A DNA stretch of 7,550 nt from RSA11 sp036564135 (GCA_036564135.1 DATCLC010000046.1:1-7550), one strand, 5' to 3'. Positions 1-5,834 are shown, numbered from the stretch's first letter. Program-made: numbers and translations. Notes: generated by a model not told the origin, from the sequence alone.

Positions 1-213
1 CTGGTGACGCTGATCGAGATCCCCGCGGCGATCCTGCTCGGCGTGTGGTTCGTGCTGCAGTTCCTGCCCGTGGTCGGGCAGATCGGCACGGACATCGCGG
101 GCGAGGCCGACGTCGCCTACCTCGCCCACGTCGGCGGCTTCGTCTTCGGCCTGCTTGCGATCAAGCTCTTCGAACGCCGGCGCTCGCGCGGGCCGCGGCT
201 GGGATACGGGTAG
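1..213 (+). CDS. Rhomboid-family intramembrane serine protease, C-terminal fragment
   Basis: Only the last 70 codons are present and the reading frame is open to the left edge. A hydrophobic helix (IPAAILLGVWFVLQFLPVVG, about residues 7-26 of the fragment) is followed by a short loop and the motif AHVGGFVFG, then a basic tail (ERRRSRGPR). The A-H-x-G-G-x-x-x-G motif is the hallmark of the last catalytic helix of rhomboids, where the His pairs with a Ser on an earlier helix to cut substrates inside the membrane. The Ser helix (GxSG) lies outside the window, so catalytic competence cannot be confirmed. The W-x-x-x-Q pattern in the preceding helix is also common in actinobacterial rhomboids. The stop codon abuts the start of the next gene, so the two are probably one operon. 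Substrate is unknown. Confidence 0.85.
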   Translation: MVTLIEIPAAILLGVWFVLQFLPVVGQIGTDIAGEADVAYLAHVGGFVFGLLAIKLFERRRSRGPRLGYG

Positions 214-405
214 ATGGGCTCCCCGGGCCTGCGCACGGTGGCGCTCGCCGTCGGCGTGATCTTCGTCGTCGGGTTCTTCGGGATGACCCTCTACGTGATG
301 GCGCGCGACGGGATCACCGTGCTGGTGGTGTCCTCCCTGATCGTGGTCGCGCTCCTCGGGATGGCGCTCTGGGGCGCGGCGAACAACCCGCCGGACGACA
401 AGTAA
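214..405 (+). CDS. Small two-helix membrane protein, function unknown
   Basis: This 63-aa protein has two predicted membrane helices (about residues 7-29 and 34-55), separated by a short M-A-R-D-G turn, and a polar C-terminus (NNPPDDK). Its ATG follows the rhomboid stop with no spacing (TAGATG), which indicates translational coupling, and no clear Shine-Dalgarno sequence of its own is needed. I do not recognise a named family. Small helical-hairpin proteins like this are often lineage-specific. The tight coupling suggests co-expression with the rhomboid, as a partner or simply as a passenger, but this is inference. It ends 10 bp before the palindromic repeat pair, which may act as its transcription end. 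Confidence 0.7.
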   Translation: MGSPGLRTVALAVGVIFVVGFFGMTLYVMARDGITVLVVSSLIVVALLGMALWGAANNPPDDK

Positions 406-415
406 CGCCCGCCGC

Positions 416-454
416 GATCGACCTTTCTCGTCTGTGTGACTAGAAACGTCGATC
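416..454. repeat. Palindromic intergenic repeat, copy 1
   Basis: A 39-bp unit with a left arm GATCGACCTTTCTCGTC (416-432), a 5-nt loop TGTGT and a right arm GACTAGAAACGTCGATC (438-454). The arms are complementary at 15 of 17 positions. It is nearly identical to the unit at 477-515, which lies in direct orientation 61 bp further on. It sits in the gap between two convergent genes. This looks like a REP-type dispersed palindrome and could serve as a bidirectional terminator or mRNA 3'-end stabiliser. There is no T-tract of classical length. Confidence 0.7.
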
Positions 455-476
455 ACCGGCCCACGCCGCAGCCCGT

Positions 477-515
477 GATCGACCTTTCTCGTCTGAGGGA
501 CTAGAAACCTCGATC
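477..515. repeat. Palindromic intergenic repeat, copy 2
   Basis: The second 39-bp unit has a left arm identical to copy 1 (477-493), a loop TGAGG and a right arm GACTAGAAACCTCGATC (499-515). The arms are complementary at 14 of 17 positions. Differences from copy 1 fall in the loop and at one position of the right arm. The 22-bp spacer between copies is itself bounded by an inverted repeat (GATCACCGGC at 451-460 against GCCCGTGATC at 471-480, 9 of 10), so the GATC ends can pair in alternative ways. It ends 4 bp before the stop codon of the minus-strand hydrolase gene. Confidence 0.7.
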
Positions 516-519
516 GCGG

Positions 520-1329
520 TCAGGGCGGGAGGTTGCGGAAGAGGCGCCGGGCGACGCCCTCCAGGGTCCTGCGGCCGTACCTGCGCGAGGGGTTGCCCTC
601 GGTGAGGATCGCGACGCCGATTCGCCGCTTGCCCTTCTGAAGCAACGCGACCTGGTGCTCGATCCCGCCGAGCCGGCGCTTGCCCCAGCCGCCCTTGAAG
701 TGGAGCTTCCAGCCCGGTGGCAGGTCGACATCGGCGATGCCCCAGCGGTGCTTGGGGATGATGCGGCGCAGCTGGCGGCGCGCGAAATCCCAGTGGCGCG
801 CGGGAACGTGGCGGCGCAGCGCGCGCATGAAGACCGCCTGGTCGCGCGCGGTGGTCTCGCAGAACCCCCAGCTCGGATGCCAGCGGAAGCCGCGCATGCG
901 GGCGCGGCTGGCGAGGCGCTCCAGCGGCGCGCGGCCGAGGCGGTCGCGGATCACGGTGGCCGCGCCGTTGTCGGAGCGGCGGATCATCGCGCGCAAGAGC
1001 TCCCGCTCCCCACCGGTGAGCGCGCGGCGGCGCACCTCGGGCTCGCGCAGGTACGCGACCATCAGCATCACCTTCACCGTGCTCAGCATGCGCACCCGCC
1101 CATAGCCGCGCCGCTCGTGCACCTTGCCGCGCGTGTCGACCACGGCGAACCGGACGGTCCCTATGCGCTTGGCTGCGAAGCGGCTCGCCGCGCGCACGCC
1201 CGGCTTCCACGCGGCGCGCTGGGCGGTGGGCGCATGCCGCTGCGGGTCGATACCGCCCGGCGCGTTCACCGGCCCGAGGCCTGCGGCGAGCAGCAGGGCG
1301 GTCGCTGCGGTTGGCAGCACGCGGCGCAC
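520..1329 (-). CDS. Exported serine hydrolase, class A beta-lactamase-like fold
   Basis: This 269-aa protein begins with an Arg pair and a hydrophobic stretch (about residues 5-22) that looks like a Sec signal peptide. All three motifs of the penicillin-binding/beta-lactamase fold are visible in order: S83-T-V-K86 (nucleophile SxxK), S119-D-N121 (SDN) and K212-G-G (KTG-box equivalent). Length and spacing match class A-like serine hydrolases (beta-lactamase2 family). The segment between SDN and KGG is short, and the position normally carrying the deacylating Glu of the omega loop (ExxLN) is not recognisable; only C-E-T-T-A-R-D aligns with the following DTTTP region. It may therefore be a peptidase or penicillin-binding homologue rather than an efficient beta-lactamase. 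The mature part is very Arg-rich. The start is GTG without a clear SD; another GTG three codons later is possible. The tRNA-Ala gene lies 43 bp upstream on the same strand. Confidence 0.8.
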   Translation of the reverse strand: MRRVLPTAATALLLAAGLGPVNAPGGIDPQRHAPTAQRAAWKPGVRAASRFAAKRIGTVRFAVVDTRGKVHERRGYGRVRMLSTVKVMLMVAYLREPEVRRRALTGGERELLRAMIRRSDNGAATVIRDRLGRAPLERLASRARMRGFRWHPSWGFCETTARDQAVFMRALRRHVPARHWDFARRQLRRIIPKHRWGIADVDLPPGWKLHFKGGWGKRRLGGIEHQVALLQKGKRRIGVAILTEGNPSRRYGRRTLEGVARRLFRNLPP

Positions 1330-1330
1330 A

Positions 1331-1354
1331 CGGGTTTACTACCCGCAGCGCGGG
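1331..1354 (-). promoter_or_regulatory. Two mutually exclusive short hairpins upstream of the hydrolase start
   Basis: CGGGT (1331-1335) can pair with ACCCG (1341-1345) across TTACT, and CCCGC (1342-1346) can pair with GCGGG (1350-1354) across three bases. The two stems share the bases 1342-1345, so only one can form at a time. They occupy the space between the tRNA 3' end and the hydrolase GTG. They could be a weak tRNA terminator or a 5'-leader structure. The stems are short and GC-rich, so chance is a real possibility. Confidence 0.25.
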
Positions 1355-1372
1355 CACCCATACGCCGGGAGA

Positions 1373-1445
1373 TGGAGCCAGCCGGATTCGAACCGGCGAC
1401 CTTCGCGATGCAAGCGCGACGCTCTACCAACTGAGCTATGGCCCC
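1373..1445 (-). tRNA. tRNA-Ala (anticodon UGC)
   Basis: The reverse complement folds into a complete 73-nt cloverleaf: acceptor GGGGCCA with TGGCTCC plus discriminator A, D arm GCTC-AGTTGGTA-GAGC, anticodon stem TCGCG/CGCGA around the loop CTTGCAT, five-base variable region AGGTC, and T arm GCCGG-TTCGAAT-CCGGC. The anticodon TGC reads GCA and wobble-related Ala codons. The G3-U70 wobble pair, the identity element for alanyl-tRNA synthetase, is present. CCA is not encoded; the genome continues TCT. A TACAAT -10 box lies 10 bp upstream. Confidence 0.97.
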
Positions 1446-1455
1446 GCGAACGCCG

Positions 1456-1461
1456 ATTGTA
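1456..1461 (-). promoter_or_regulatory. -10 box of the tRNA-Ala(UGC) promoter
   Basis: On the minus strand TACAAT, one base from TATAAT, ends 10 bp before the first base of the tRNA. That is the spacing expected for a short-leader tRNA transcript. No convincing -35 hexamer is visible at 16-18 bp. It lies in the divergent gap shared with the glutamate dehydrogenase gene. Confidence 0.55.
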
Positions 1462-1543
1462 GGTGCGCGCCGCGGGGAAGCAGTACGAGCGAACGCCGAA
1501 CGGCGCGCGCTTGTGTGAGACGATCGGCGTGGGTCAGGCGAGC

Positions 1544-1551
1544 GGAGGAGG
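1544..1551 (+). promoter_or_regulatory. Ribosome binding site deciding the glutamate dehydrogenase start
   Basis: GGAGGAGG lies 4 bp before ATG 1556. This strong SD selects 1556 over the longer in-frame GTG at 1463, which has no SD and lies almost on the tRNA promoter. The in-frame GTG at 1553 is too close to the SD. Confidence 0.75.
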
Positions 1552-1555
1552 CGTG

Positions 1556-2923
1556 ATGGCCGATACCGATACCCAGGGCGAGCGTTCCGTCGGCGAGCGC
1601 GACGAGCCGGACCACTCGCCGCAGGCCGTCGAGCAGGCGGCCCGGGCGAGCGACGGCGCCCAGCCCCACAAGCCCAGCCAGCGAGCCGAGGTCTCCAACC
1701 TCGACATCGTCAGGCACTACTTCGACCGGGCCTGCGACCACCTGCGCATCCCCGACGACCTGCGGGTTGTCTTCTGGACCCCCTACCGCGAGGTCACCGT
1801 GCAGATCCCGGTGAAGCTCGCGGACGGGAAGACCCACGTCTTCTCCGGCTACCGGATCCAGCACAACGGCGCGCGCGGCCCGTACAAGGGCGGCGTCCGC
1901 TTTCACCCCGAGGTCGACATCGACGAGGTGCGCGCGCTCGCCTCGCTCATGACCTGGAAGACGGCGATCGCAGGCGTCCCCTACGGCGGCGCCAAGGGCG
2001 GGGTCAACTGTCCCGTCGACCAGCTCACCGAGGACGAGGTCGAGAAGATCGCGCGCTCGTTCATGCTCAAGATCGAGAAGGTCCTCGGGCCGACCCGCGA
2101 CATCCCGGCGCCCGACGTCAACACGAACGCCCAGGTCATGGCCTGGTTCATGGACGAGTACGGGAAGCTGCACGGACACACCCCAGCGGTCGTCACGGGG
2201 AAGCCGATCGCGCTCGAGGGCTCCTACGGACGCGAGGCCGCGACCGGGCGCGGCGTCGTGAACGTCTTCCGCGAGGCGTGCGGCGAGCTCGGCATCGACG
2301 CCACCGGCACGACCTTCGTCGTCCAGGGCTTCGGCAACGTCGGCTCGTGGGCGGCGCGGATCCTGCAGGAGCTGGGCGGCCGCATGGTCGCGGTCGCCGA
2401 CGCCTACGGGGCGATCCGCAACGACTCGGGGATCGACGCGCTCGCGCTGCACCGCCACATCAGCGAGGGCGGCCGGATCACCGAGTTCGAGGGCGTCGAG
2501 GAGATCGACCCGGACGACCTGGTCGCCGTGCCCTGCGACGTCTTCATCCCCGCGGCGCTCGGCGGGATGATCCACGAGCACAACGCCGACCGGCTCGCGT
2601 GCAAGGTGGTCGTCGAGGGCGCCAACAGCCCGACGACCCCCGCGGCCGATCAGGTGCTCATCGAGCGCGGCATCCACGTGATCCCCGACGTGCTCGCGAA
2701 CGCCGGCGGCGTCGTCGTCTCGTATTTCGAGTGGGTCCAGAACCTCCAGCACTTCCGCTGGGACGAGCGCGAGGTCAACGACCGCCTCGGGAACATCATG
2801 CGCCGCGCCTACCGCGAGGTACACGCGCGGGCCCGCGCCGACGGCCTCAGCCTGCGCGAGGCGGCCTACGTCATTGGGATCGAGCGCGTCGTCGAGGCGG
2901 CGCAGACGCGCGGCTACGTCTAG
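1556..2923 (+). CDS. gdhA: Glutamate dehydrogenase (Glu/Leu/Phe/Val dehydrogenase family)
   Basis: This cytosolic enzyme of 455 aa interconverts glutamate and 2-oxoglutarate plus ammonia. The substrate domain shows GPYKGGVRFHP (Lys111), the family signature VPYGGAKGG with catalytic Lys147, and APDVNTN with Asp187. The Rossmann domain carries GFGNVG (258-263), followed by VADAYG with Asp282 at the end of the second strand, which favours NAD over NADP. AGGVVVSYFEWVQN contains Ser389, matching the glutamate-specific RocG-type enzymes rather than leucine or phenylalanine dehydrogenases. The first ~45 residues are a charged, low-complexity extension (ADTDTQGERSVGERDEPD...) ahead of the conserved core that begins near EVSNLDIVRHYF; typical bacterial enzymes of 410-430 aa lack most of this. 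It is monocistronic, convergent with the acidic-protein gene and divergent from tRNA-Ala. Catabolic (RocG-like) versus assimilatory use cannot be settled from sequence alone. Confidence 0.93.
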   Translation: MADTDTQGERSVGERDEPDHSPQAVEQAARASDGAQPHKPSQRAEVSNLDIVRHYFDRACDHLRIPDDLRVVFWTPYREVTVQIPVKLADGKTHVFSGYRIQHNGARGPYKGGVRFHPEVDIDEVRALASLMTWKTAIAGVPYGGAKGGVNCPVDQLTEDEVEKIARSFMLKIEKVLGPTRDIPAPDVNTNAQVMAWFMDEYGKLHGHTPAVVTGKPIALEGSYGREAATGRGVVNVFREACGELGIDATGTTFVVQGFGNVGSWAARILQELGGRMVAVADAYGAIRNDSGIDALALHRHISEGGRITEFEGVEEIDPDDLVAVPCDVFIPAALGGMIHEHNADRLACKVVVEGANSPTTPAADQVLIERGIHVIPDVLANAGGVVVSYFEWVQNLQHFRWDEREVNDRLGNIMRRAYREVHARARADGLSLREAAYVIGIERVVEAAQTRGYV

Positions 2924-2947
2924 CCCGGGGGCGCGGCCCTAACGGGC
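2923..2947. terminator. Possible bidirectional terminator in a 25-bp convergent gap
   Basis: GCCCG (2923-2927) and CGGGC (2943-2947) form a short stem around a GC-rich loop between the two convergent stop codons. There is no T-tract. The context of tightly convergent genes is the main argument; the stem itself is weak. Confidence 0.25.
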
Positions 2948-2948
2948 G

Positions 2949-3755
2949 CTAGAAGTCGAAGTCCTTCGGCTCGCCCTGCTCGAACCAGAGCTCGTCGTCC
3001 TCGGGCGCGTCGCGCAGGAACTCGGGCGTCTCCTCGAGGACGTCCTCGTCCAGCTCCTCATCCTCCGCTGAGCCCTCCTCCTCGGCATCGCCCTCGTCGA
3101 ACGCCGCGTCCTCCTCGGCGAGCTCCTCCTCTTCGTCGGGGAGCGGCTCGTGGGCGTGCGCCTCGCGCTCCACCTCCTGCTCGGCGCTCTCCGGCTCAGG
3201 GGCAGCCTCCTGCTCGGCGCTCTCGGGCTCCGGCTGGTACTCGTCGTCGAGCTCGAGGTCGAGGTCGTCGAACCCGAAGTCGTCGGCCTCCTCGCGATCG
3301 AAGATCTGGGTCGGCTGCTCCGCGATCGCCTCGCGCTCCTCGGTCGAGAACGGCGCGTCGCTCGCCGCCGGCTGCTCCTCGCTGGGCTGCTCAGCGGCCG
3401 GCTCGGGCTCGGCCTCCTCCGCGGCCGGCTGCGGCTGCGGGGCGGGCTCCGGCGTGCGCGGCTCCTCCGAGGTGGGCACGTCGAGCTGCGCCTGCTCGGG
3501 CGCCGGGGTCGGCGGCGCCATCATGTCCTCCGGCGGCTCGTCGATGCGCGTGGGCGCCTCCGCGACCTCCACCGGCTCCTCGGCCACCGCCGGCGCGAAG
3601 TCCTGGGGCTCCTCGCGCTCCGGGAAATCCGGCTCGCCCGGCCGCGCCGGAGGGCCGAACGCCTCCCGCTCAAGCTGCCTCAGCTCCTCCTCCGCAGCGC
3701 CGTGCTTGCGCTTGAGGTCGAGGTGATCGCGAATGGCGTCGTCGAGGATTCCCAT
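2949..3755 (-). CDS. Highly acidic, mostly disordered protein with conserved-looking termini
   Basis: This 268-aa protein is dominated by Glu, Asp, Pro and Ala. Residues 1-33 (MGILDDAIRDHLDLKRKHG...) form a probable amphipathic helix. Residues about 35-140 are Pro/Glu-rich linker, and 160-238 are an acidic tract with DDFGFDDLDLELDDE and long Glu runs. The last 29 residues (from Leu240) contain ETPEFL, LWFEQ and the end DFDF. I recall actinobacterial, especially Thermoleophilia, hypothetical proteins sharing the MGILDD start and the W-F-E-Q ... DFDF end around a variable acidic middle, but I cannot verify this here. There is no signal peptide or membrane helix, so it is probably cytosolic. The two ends look like binding motifs joined by a flexible spacer; the partner is unknown. 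The ATG at 3755 has only a weak GAGAGG 2 bp upstream. It lies 81 bp downstream of the diguanylate cyclase on the same strand and may have its own promoter. Confidence 0.8.
   Translation of the reverse strand: MGILDDAIRDHLDLKRKHGAAEEELRQLEREAFGPPARPGEPDFPEREEPQDFAPAVAEEPVEVAEAPTRIDEPPEDMMAPPTPAPEQAQLDVPTSEEPRTPEPAPQPQPAAEEAEPEPAAEQPSEEQPAASDAPFSTEEREAIAEQPTQIFDREEADDFGFDDLDLELDDEYQPEPESAEQEAAPEPESAEQEVEREAHAHEPLPDEEEELAEEDAAFDEGDAEEEGSAEDEELDEDVLEETPEFLRDAPEDDELWFEQGEPKDFDF
3173..3230 (-). repeat. In-frame 33-bp-period duplication inside the acidic protein gene
   Basis: A 25-bp segment at 3173-3197 recurs at 3206-3230 with one mismatch. The 33-bp period keeps frame and encodes EPESAEQE twice (EPESAEQEAAP then EPESAEQEVER). 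This looks like a recent slippage duplication within the disordered region. Confidence 0.7.
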
Positions 3756-3769
3756 GGCCTCTCGAACCT

Positions 3770-3786
3770 GTTAACCAAAGGGTAAC
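3770..3786. promoter_or_regulatory. Inverted repeat upstream of the acidic protein start
   Basis: GTTAACC (3770-3776), AAA, GGGTAAC (3780-3786): the arms match at 6 of 7 positions. It lies 15-31 bp upstream of the ATG on the minus strand. The segment is markedly AT-richer than its surroundings, as a promoter or operator would be. No protein is identified as its binder, and no standard -10/-35 pair could be assigned. Confidence 0.4.
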
Positions 3787-3812
3787 GGCGAGGCCCATGC
3801 GCGCCGCGCCGC

Positions 3813-3830
3813 AGCGCCCGCCTGGGCGCT
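3813..3830 (-). terminator. Hairpin just downstream of the diguanylate cyclase gene
   Basis: AGCGCCC, a four-base loop and GGGCGCT form a perfect 7-bp stem starting 6 bp beyond the TAG stop on the minus strand. No U-tract follows, so it is either a GC-type terminator as used in high-GC actinobacteria or an mRNA 3'-end structure. It separates this gene from the acidic-protein gene. Confidence 0.5.
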
Positions 3831-3836
3831 CGCGCC

Positions 3837-5747
3837 CTATCTTCGCCGCGCGCCCGCCTGTCCCTTCGCGCGTGGCGCCCCGTCCTCGCCCGGCTCGAGC
3901 GGAGGGGCGGCCGCGACCCGGTTCTTCCCGGCCGCCTTTGCCGCGTACAACGCCTCGTCCGCCGCGGCGATCAGCTCCTGCTCGTCGCGCGCCGAGGTCG
4001 GCAGCGTCGCCACGCCGAAGCTGGCGCTCACGTACATCACCTCGTCCGCGCCCAGCATCGGGATCGCCTCGATCTCGATCCGCGCGCGGATGCGCTCGGC
4101 CAGCTCGAGCGCGCCCTCCAGCCCGGTCTCGGGCAGGGCGATCACGAACTCCTCGCCGCCGTAACGGGCCGGCTCGTCGATCTCGCGCGGCTCGTCGGCG
4201 AGGATTCGCCCGATCGCGCGCAGGACCTCGTCGCCCTGCAGGTGGCCGTGCGTGTCGTTCACGAGCTTGAAGTCGTCGACGTCGAGCATGATCAGCGAGA
4301 GCTCGTGGCCGAAGCGCTCCGCGCGCGCCACCTCGCGCTCCAGCACCTCGCTGAACGCGCGCTTGTTGGCGAGGCCGGTGAGCTCGTCCGTGGTCGCCTG
4401 CTCGGTGACGCGCTCGTGGGTCGAGATGTTCTCCAGCGAGGCCGACGCCTGCCCGATCAGGTACAGGAACACATCGCGCTCGTGCTGACCGAAGGGCTGC
4501 GGCCCCCGGGCCACGGTCATCGTGCCGACGACGTCCCCGCCGCCCAGCGGGCGCAGCGGCGCGGCGAGCGCGTGGAGGCCCGATTCGTCGGAGGCCTCGA
4601 CCTGTACGCGGTCGGCGCGGGCCCGGGACTCGGCGCCGAGCGCGGCCTGCCGCGCGGCCCCGTCCGCGATCTCGGGCAGCTCCACGACCGTGCCGTCGGC
4701 CAGCGCGATCCTGCCGTACTGCGCCTCGCACGCGGTGAGCGCCGTCTCCAGCACGATCCTCAGGACCGCGTCGCGGTCGAGCCCCTTCGCGAACGCCTCG
4801 CCCAGGCGGCGGATCGATCGGTCGAGCTCGATCCGCTGGCGGCGGAGCTGGTCGACCTGCTCGGCCAGCCGGTCACTCATCTTGTTGAACTCGGCCGCGA
4901 GCCCCGCCATCTCGTCCCGGCCGACCACCGGCACCTTCTGCGTGAAGTCGCCCTCGCCGATGCGCCTGGCCGCGTACAGCATCGTCGCGACCTGCCCCTG
5001 CAGGCTCCGCACCAAGAACCAGACCGCCACGAGCGCGATGAGCAGGAACGCCCCGAGCGCCGCGGCGACGCGCGGGCTCGAGCCGAAGAAGCCCTCGGAC
5101 TCAAGCCGCGTGAGCGTGACCACCCGCCCGCCGCTCGGGTTCGCGAGATCCACGGCCGCGGCGCGGAGCTCGTCATCGGCGGCGGAGAGCTCCACCGAGT
5201 CCCCACCCTCGGGGAGCGCGGCCGCGTCGTCCAGGGACAGCGTCGAGGCCAGCATCCGATCACCGGCCAGCACGGCCACGTCCAGGCCCGTGCGGTCGCG
5301 GACCTCCTCGACGTACTCGGTCGGCCCCGTCACCGAGAGCGACACGCGCGCGTTGCCGTCCGCGCCCTCGACGGCGACGTCCGCTACCGCGATCGCCTGC
5401 CGCGAGCCCTCCTCGATCGACTCGCCGCCCGGCAGCTCGACGCGCACGAACTCCACCTCCGGCCGGCGGGCCGCGTCGCGCGCGAACTGTCGTGCTCGCG
5501 CCGCGTCTCCGCCAACGAGCGCCTCGCCCAAGTCGCCCGAACGCACGAGCCGCGAGGCCTGTGCCTTGGCGCGCGCCACGTCGTCCTCGTACACCGAGAG
5601 CGCCGTCGTCAGCCCGGTCGCGAGCTGCGCGTCCGCCTTGCCGTCGCGGGCCCGCTCGCTCACCTCGACGAGCAGCACGGCGATCGCCACCATCGGCAGG
5701 ACGACGATCAGAAAGAAGAAGACGCTCAGGCGCACCCGAAAGCTCAC
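3837..5747 (-). CDS. Membrane-bound sensor diguanylate cyclase (HAMP-GAF-GGDEF)
   Basis: This 636-aa protein is predicted to make cyclic di-GMP from two GTP in response to an external or GAF-sensed signal. Order: TM1 (about 6-28), extracytoplasmic region (about 29-226, no family recognised), TM2 (227-248), HAMP (about 249-300, with the DEMAGLAAEFN segment), short coiled coil, GAF-like domain (about 318-440), and GGDEF domain (about 450-610). The catalytic domain shows DELTGLANK, the metal-binding Asp489 region LDVDDFK, and GGEEF at 530-534. R521-E-I-D524 lies five residues before GGEEF, which is the canonical product-inhibition I-site. It therefore looks active and feedback-inhibited. No EAL or HD-GYP domain is attached. 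A longer frame reaches ATG 5858, but that adds 37 residues overlapping the divergent tRNA promoter and has no SD. GTG 5747 gives an MSFRVRL start right before TM1 and has a TANNNT box 7 bp upstream, suggesting leaderless translation. A Pro/Arg-rich tail ends the protein. Confidence 0.88.
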   Translation of the reverse strand: MSFRVRLSVFFFLIVVLPMVAIAVLLVEVSERARDGKADAQLATGLTTALSVYEDDVARAKAQASRLVRSGDLGEALVGGDAARARQFARDAARRPEVEFVRVELPGGESIEEGSRQAIAVADVAVEGADGNARVSLSVTGPTEYVEEVRDRTGLDVAVLAGDRMLASTLSLDDAAALPEGGDSVELSAADDELRAAAVDLANPSGGRVVTLTRLESEGFFGSSPRVAAALGAFLLIALVAVWFLVRSLQGQVATMLYAARRIGEGDFTQKVPVVGRDEMAGLAAEFNKMSDRLAEQVDQLRRQRIELDRSIRRLGEAFAKGLDRDAVLRIVLETALTACEAQYGRIALADGTVVELPEIADGAARQAALGAESRARADRVQVEASDESGLHALAAPLRPLGGGDVVGTMTVARGPQPFGQHERDVFLYLIGQASASLENISTHERVTEQATTDELTGLANKRAFSEVLEREVARAERFGHELSLIMLDVDDFKLVNDTHGHLQGDEVLRAIGRILADEPREIDEPARYGGEEFVIALPETGLEGALELAERIRARIEIEAIPMLGADEVMYVSASFGVATLPTSARDEQELIAAADEALYAAKAAGKNRVAAAPPLEPGEDGAPRAKGQAGARRR

Positions 5748-5754
5748 GAATCGC

Positions 5755-5760
5755 AGCTTA
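5755..5760 (-). promoter_or_regulatory. Putative -10 box for a leaderless diguanylate cyclase transcript
   Basis: TAAGCT (minus strand) fits the actinobacterial TANNNT -10 consensus and ends exactly 7 bp before GTG 5747, the distance expected if transcription begins at the start codon. No SD precedes that GTG. The nearest TTG-type -35 (TTGCCG) is 23 bp away, which is too far. Confidence 0.4.
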
Positions 5761-5782
5761 GATCGGCCGTCCCTGGCGCTTC

Positions 5783-5798
5783 CCGGCAAGTTAGCCGG
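5783..5798. promoter_or_regulatory. Inverted repeat between the cyclase and tRNA promoters
   Basis: CCGGC, AAGTTA, GCCGG: perfect 5-bp arms in the divergent gap, between the putative cyclase -10 and the -35 of the tRNA promoter. It could be an operator. Short GC arms occur often by chance in this genome. Confidence 0.25.
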
Positions 5799-5806
5799 TT
5801 GCAGCG

Positions 5807-5834
5807 TTGCGGCCAGTCCCCCTCGGGCTAGACT
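5807..5834 (+). promoter_or_regulatory. Promoter of tRNA-Ala(CGC)
   Basis: TTGCGG (5807-5812) and TAGACT (5829-5834) are separated by 16 bp and fit a housekeeping-sigma promoter. Transcription would begin about 5841, giving a leader of about 20 nt before the tRNA. Its position inside the longest possible cyclase frame supports the shorter cyclase start. Confidence 0.55.

Noticed and set aside
416..515. Possible CRISPR array
   Set aside because: There are only two units, each internally palindromic over its full length, with one 22-bp spacer that is itself an inverted repeat. No cas genes are nearby.
1463..1555. Upstream GTG start for glutamate dehydrogenase
   Set aside because: It has no SD, would lie directly at the tRNA -10 box, and a strong GGAGGAGG precedes ATG 1556.
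1436..2824. 462-aa open frame antisense to glutamate dehydrogenase
   Set aside because: It is a shadow of the third-position G/C bias of the real gene. It runs through the tRNA region and shows no domain motif, only Val/Asp/Ala/Arg-rich sequence.
3770..3786. GlnR-type nitrogen-control box (GTTAC-n6-GTTAA on the minus strand)
   Set aside because: Only one half matches the remembered GTnAC-n6-GnAAC pattern, there is no second tandem pair, and it is not upstream of the glutamate dehydrogenase gene.
4242..5831. 529-aa open frame antisense to the diguanylate cyclase
   Set aside because: It is opposite a gene with full GGDEF, HAMP and TM signatures. Its own composition is His/Arg/Leu-rich without recognisable motifs or an SD.
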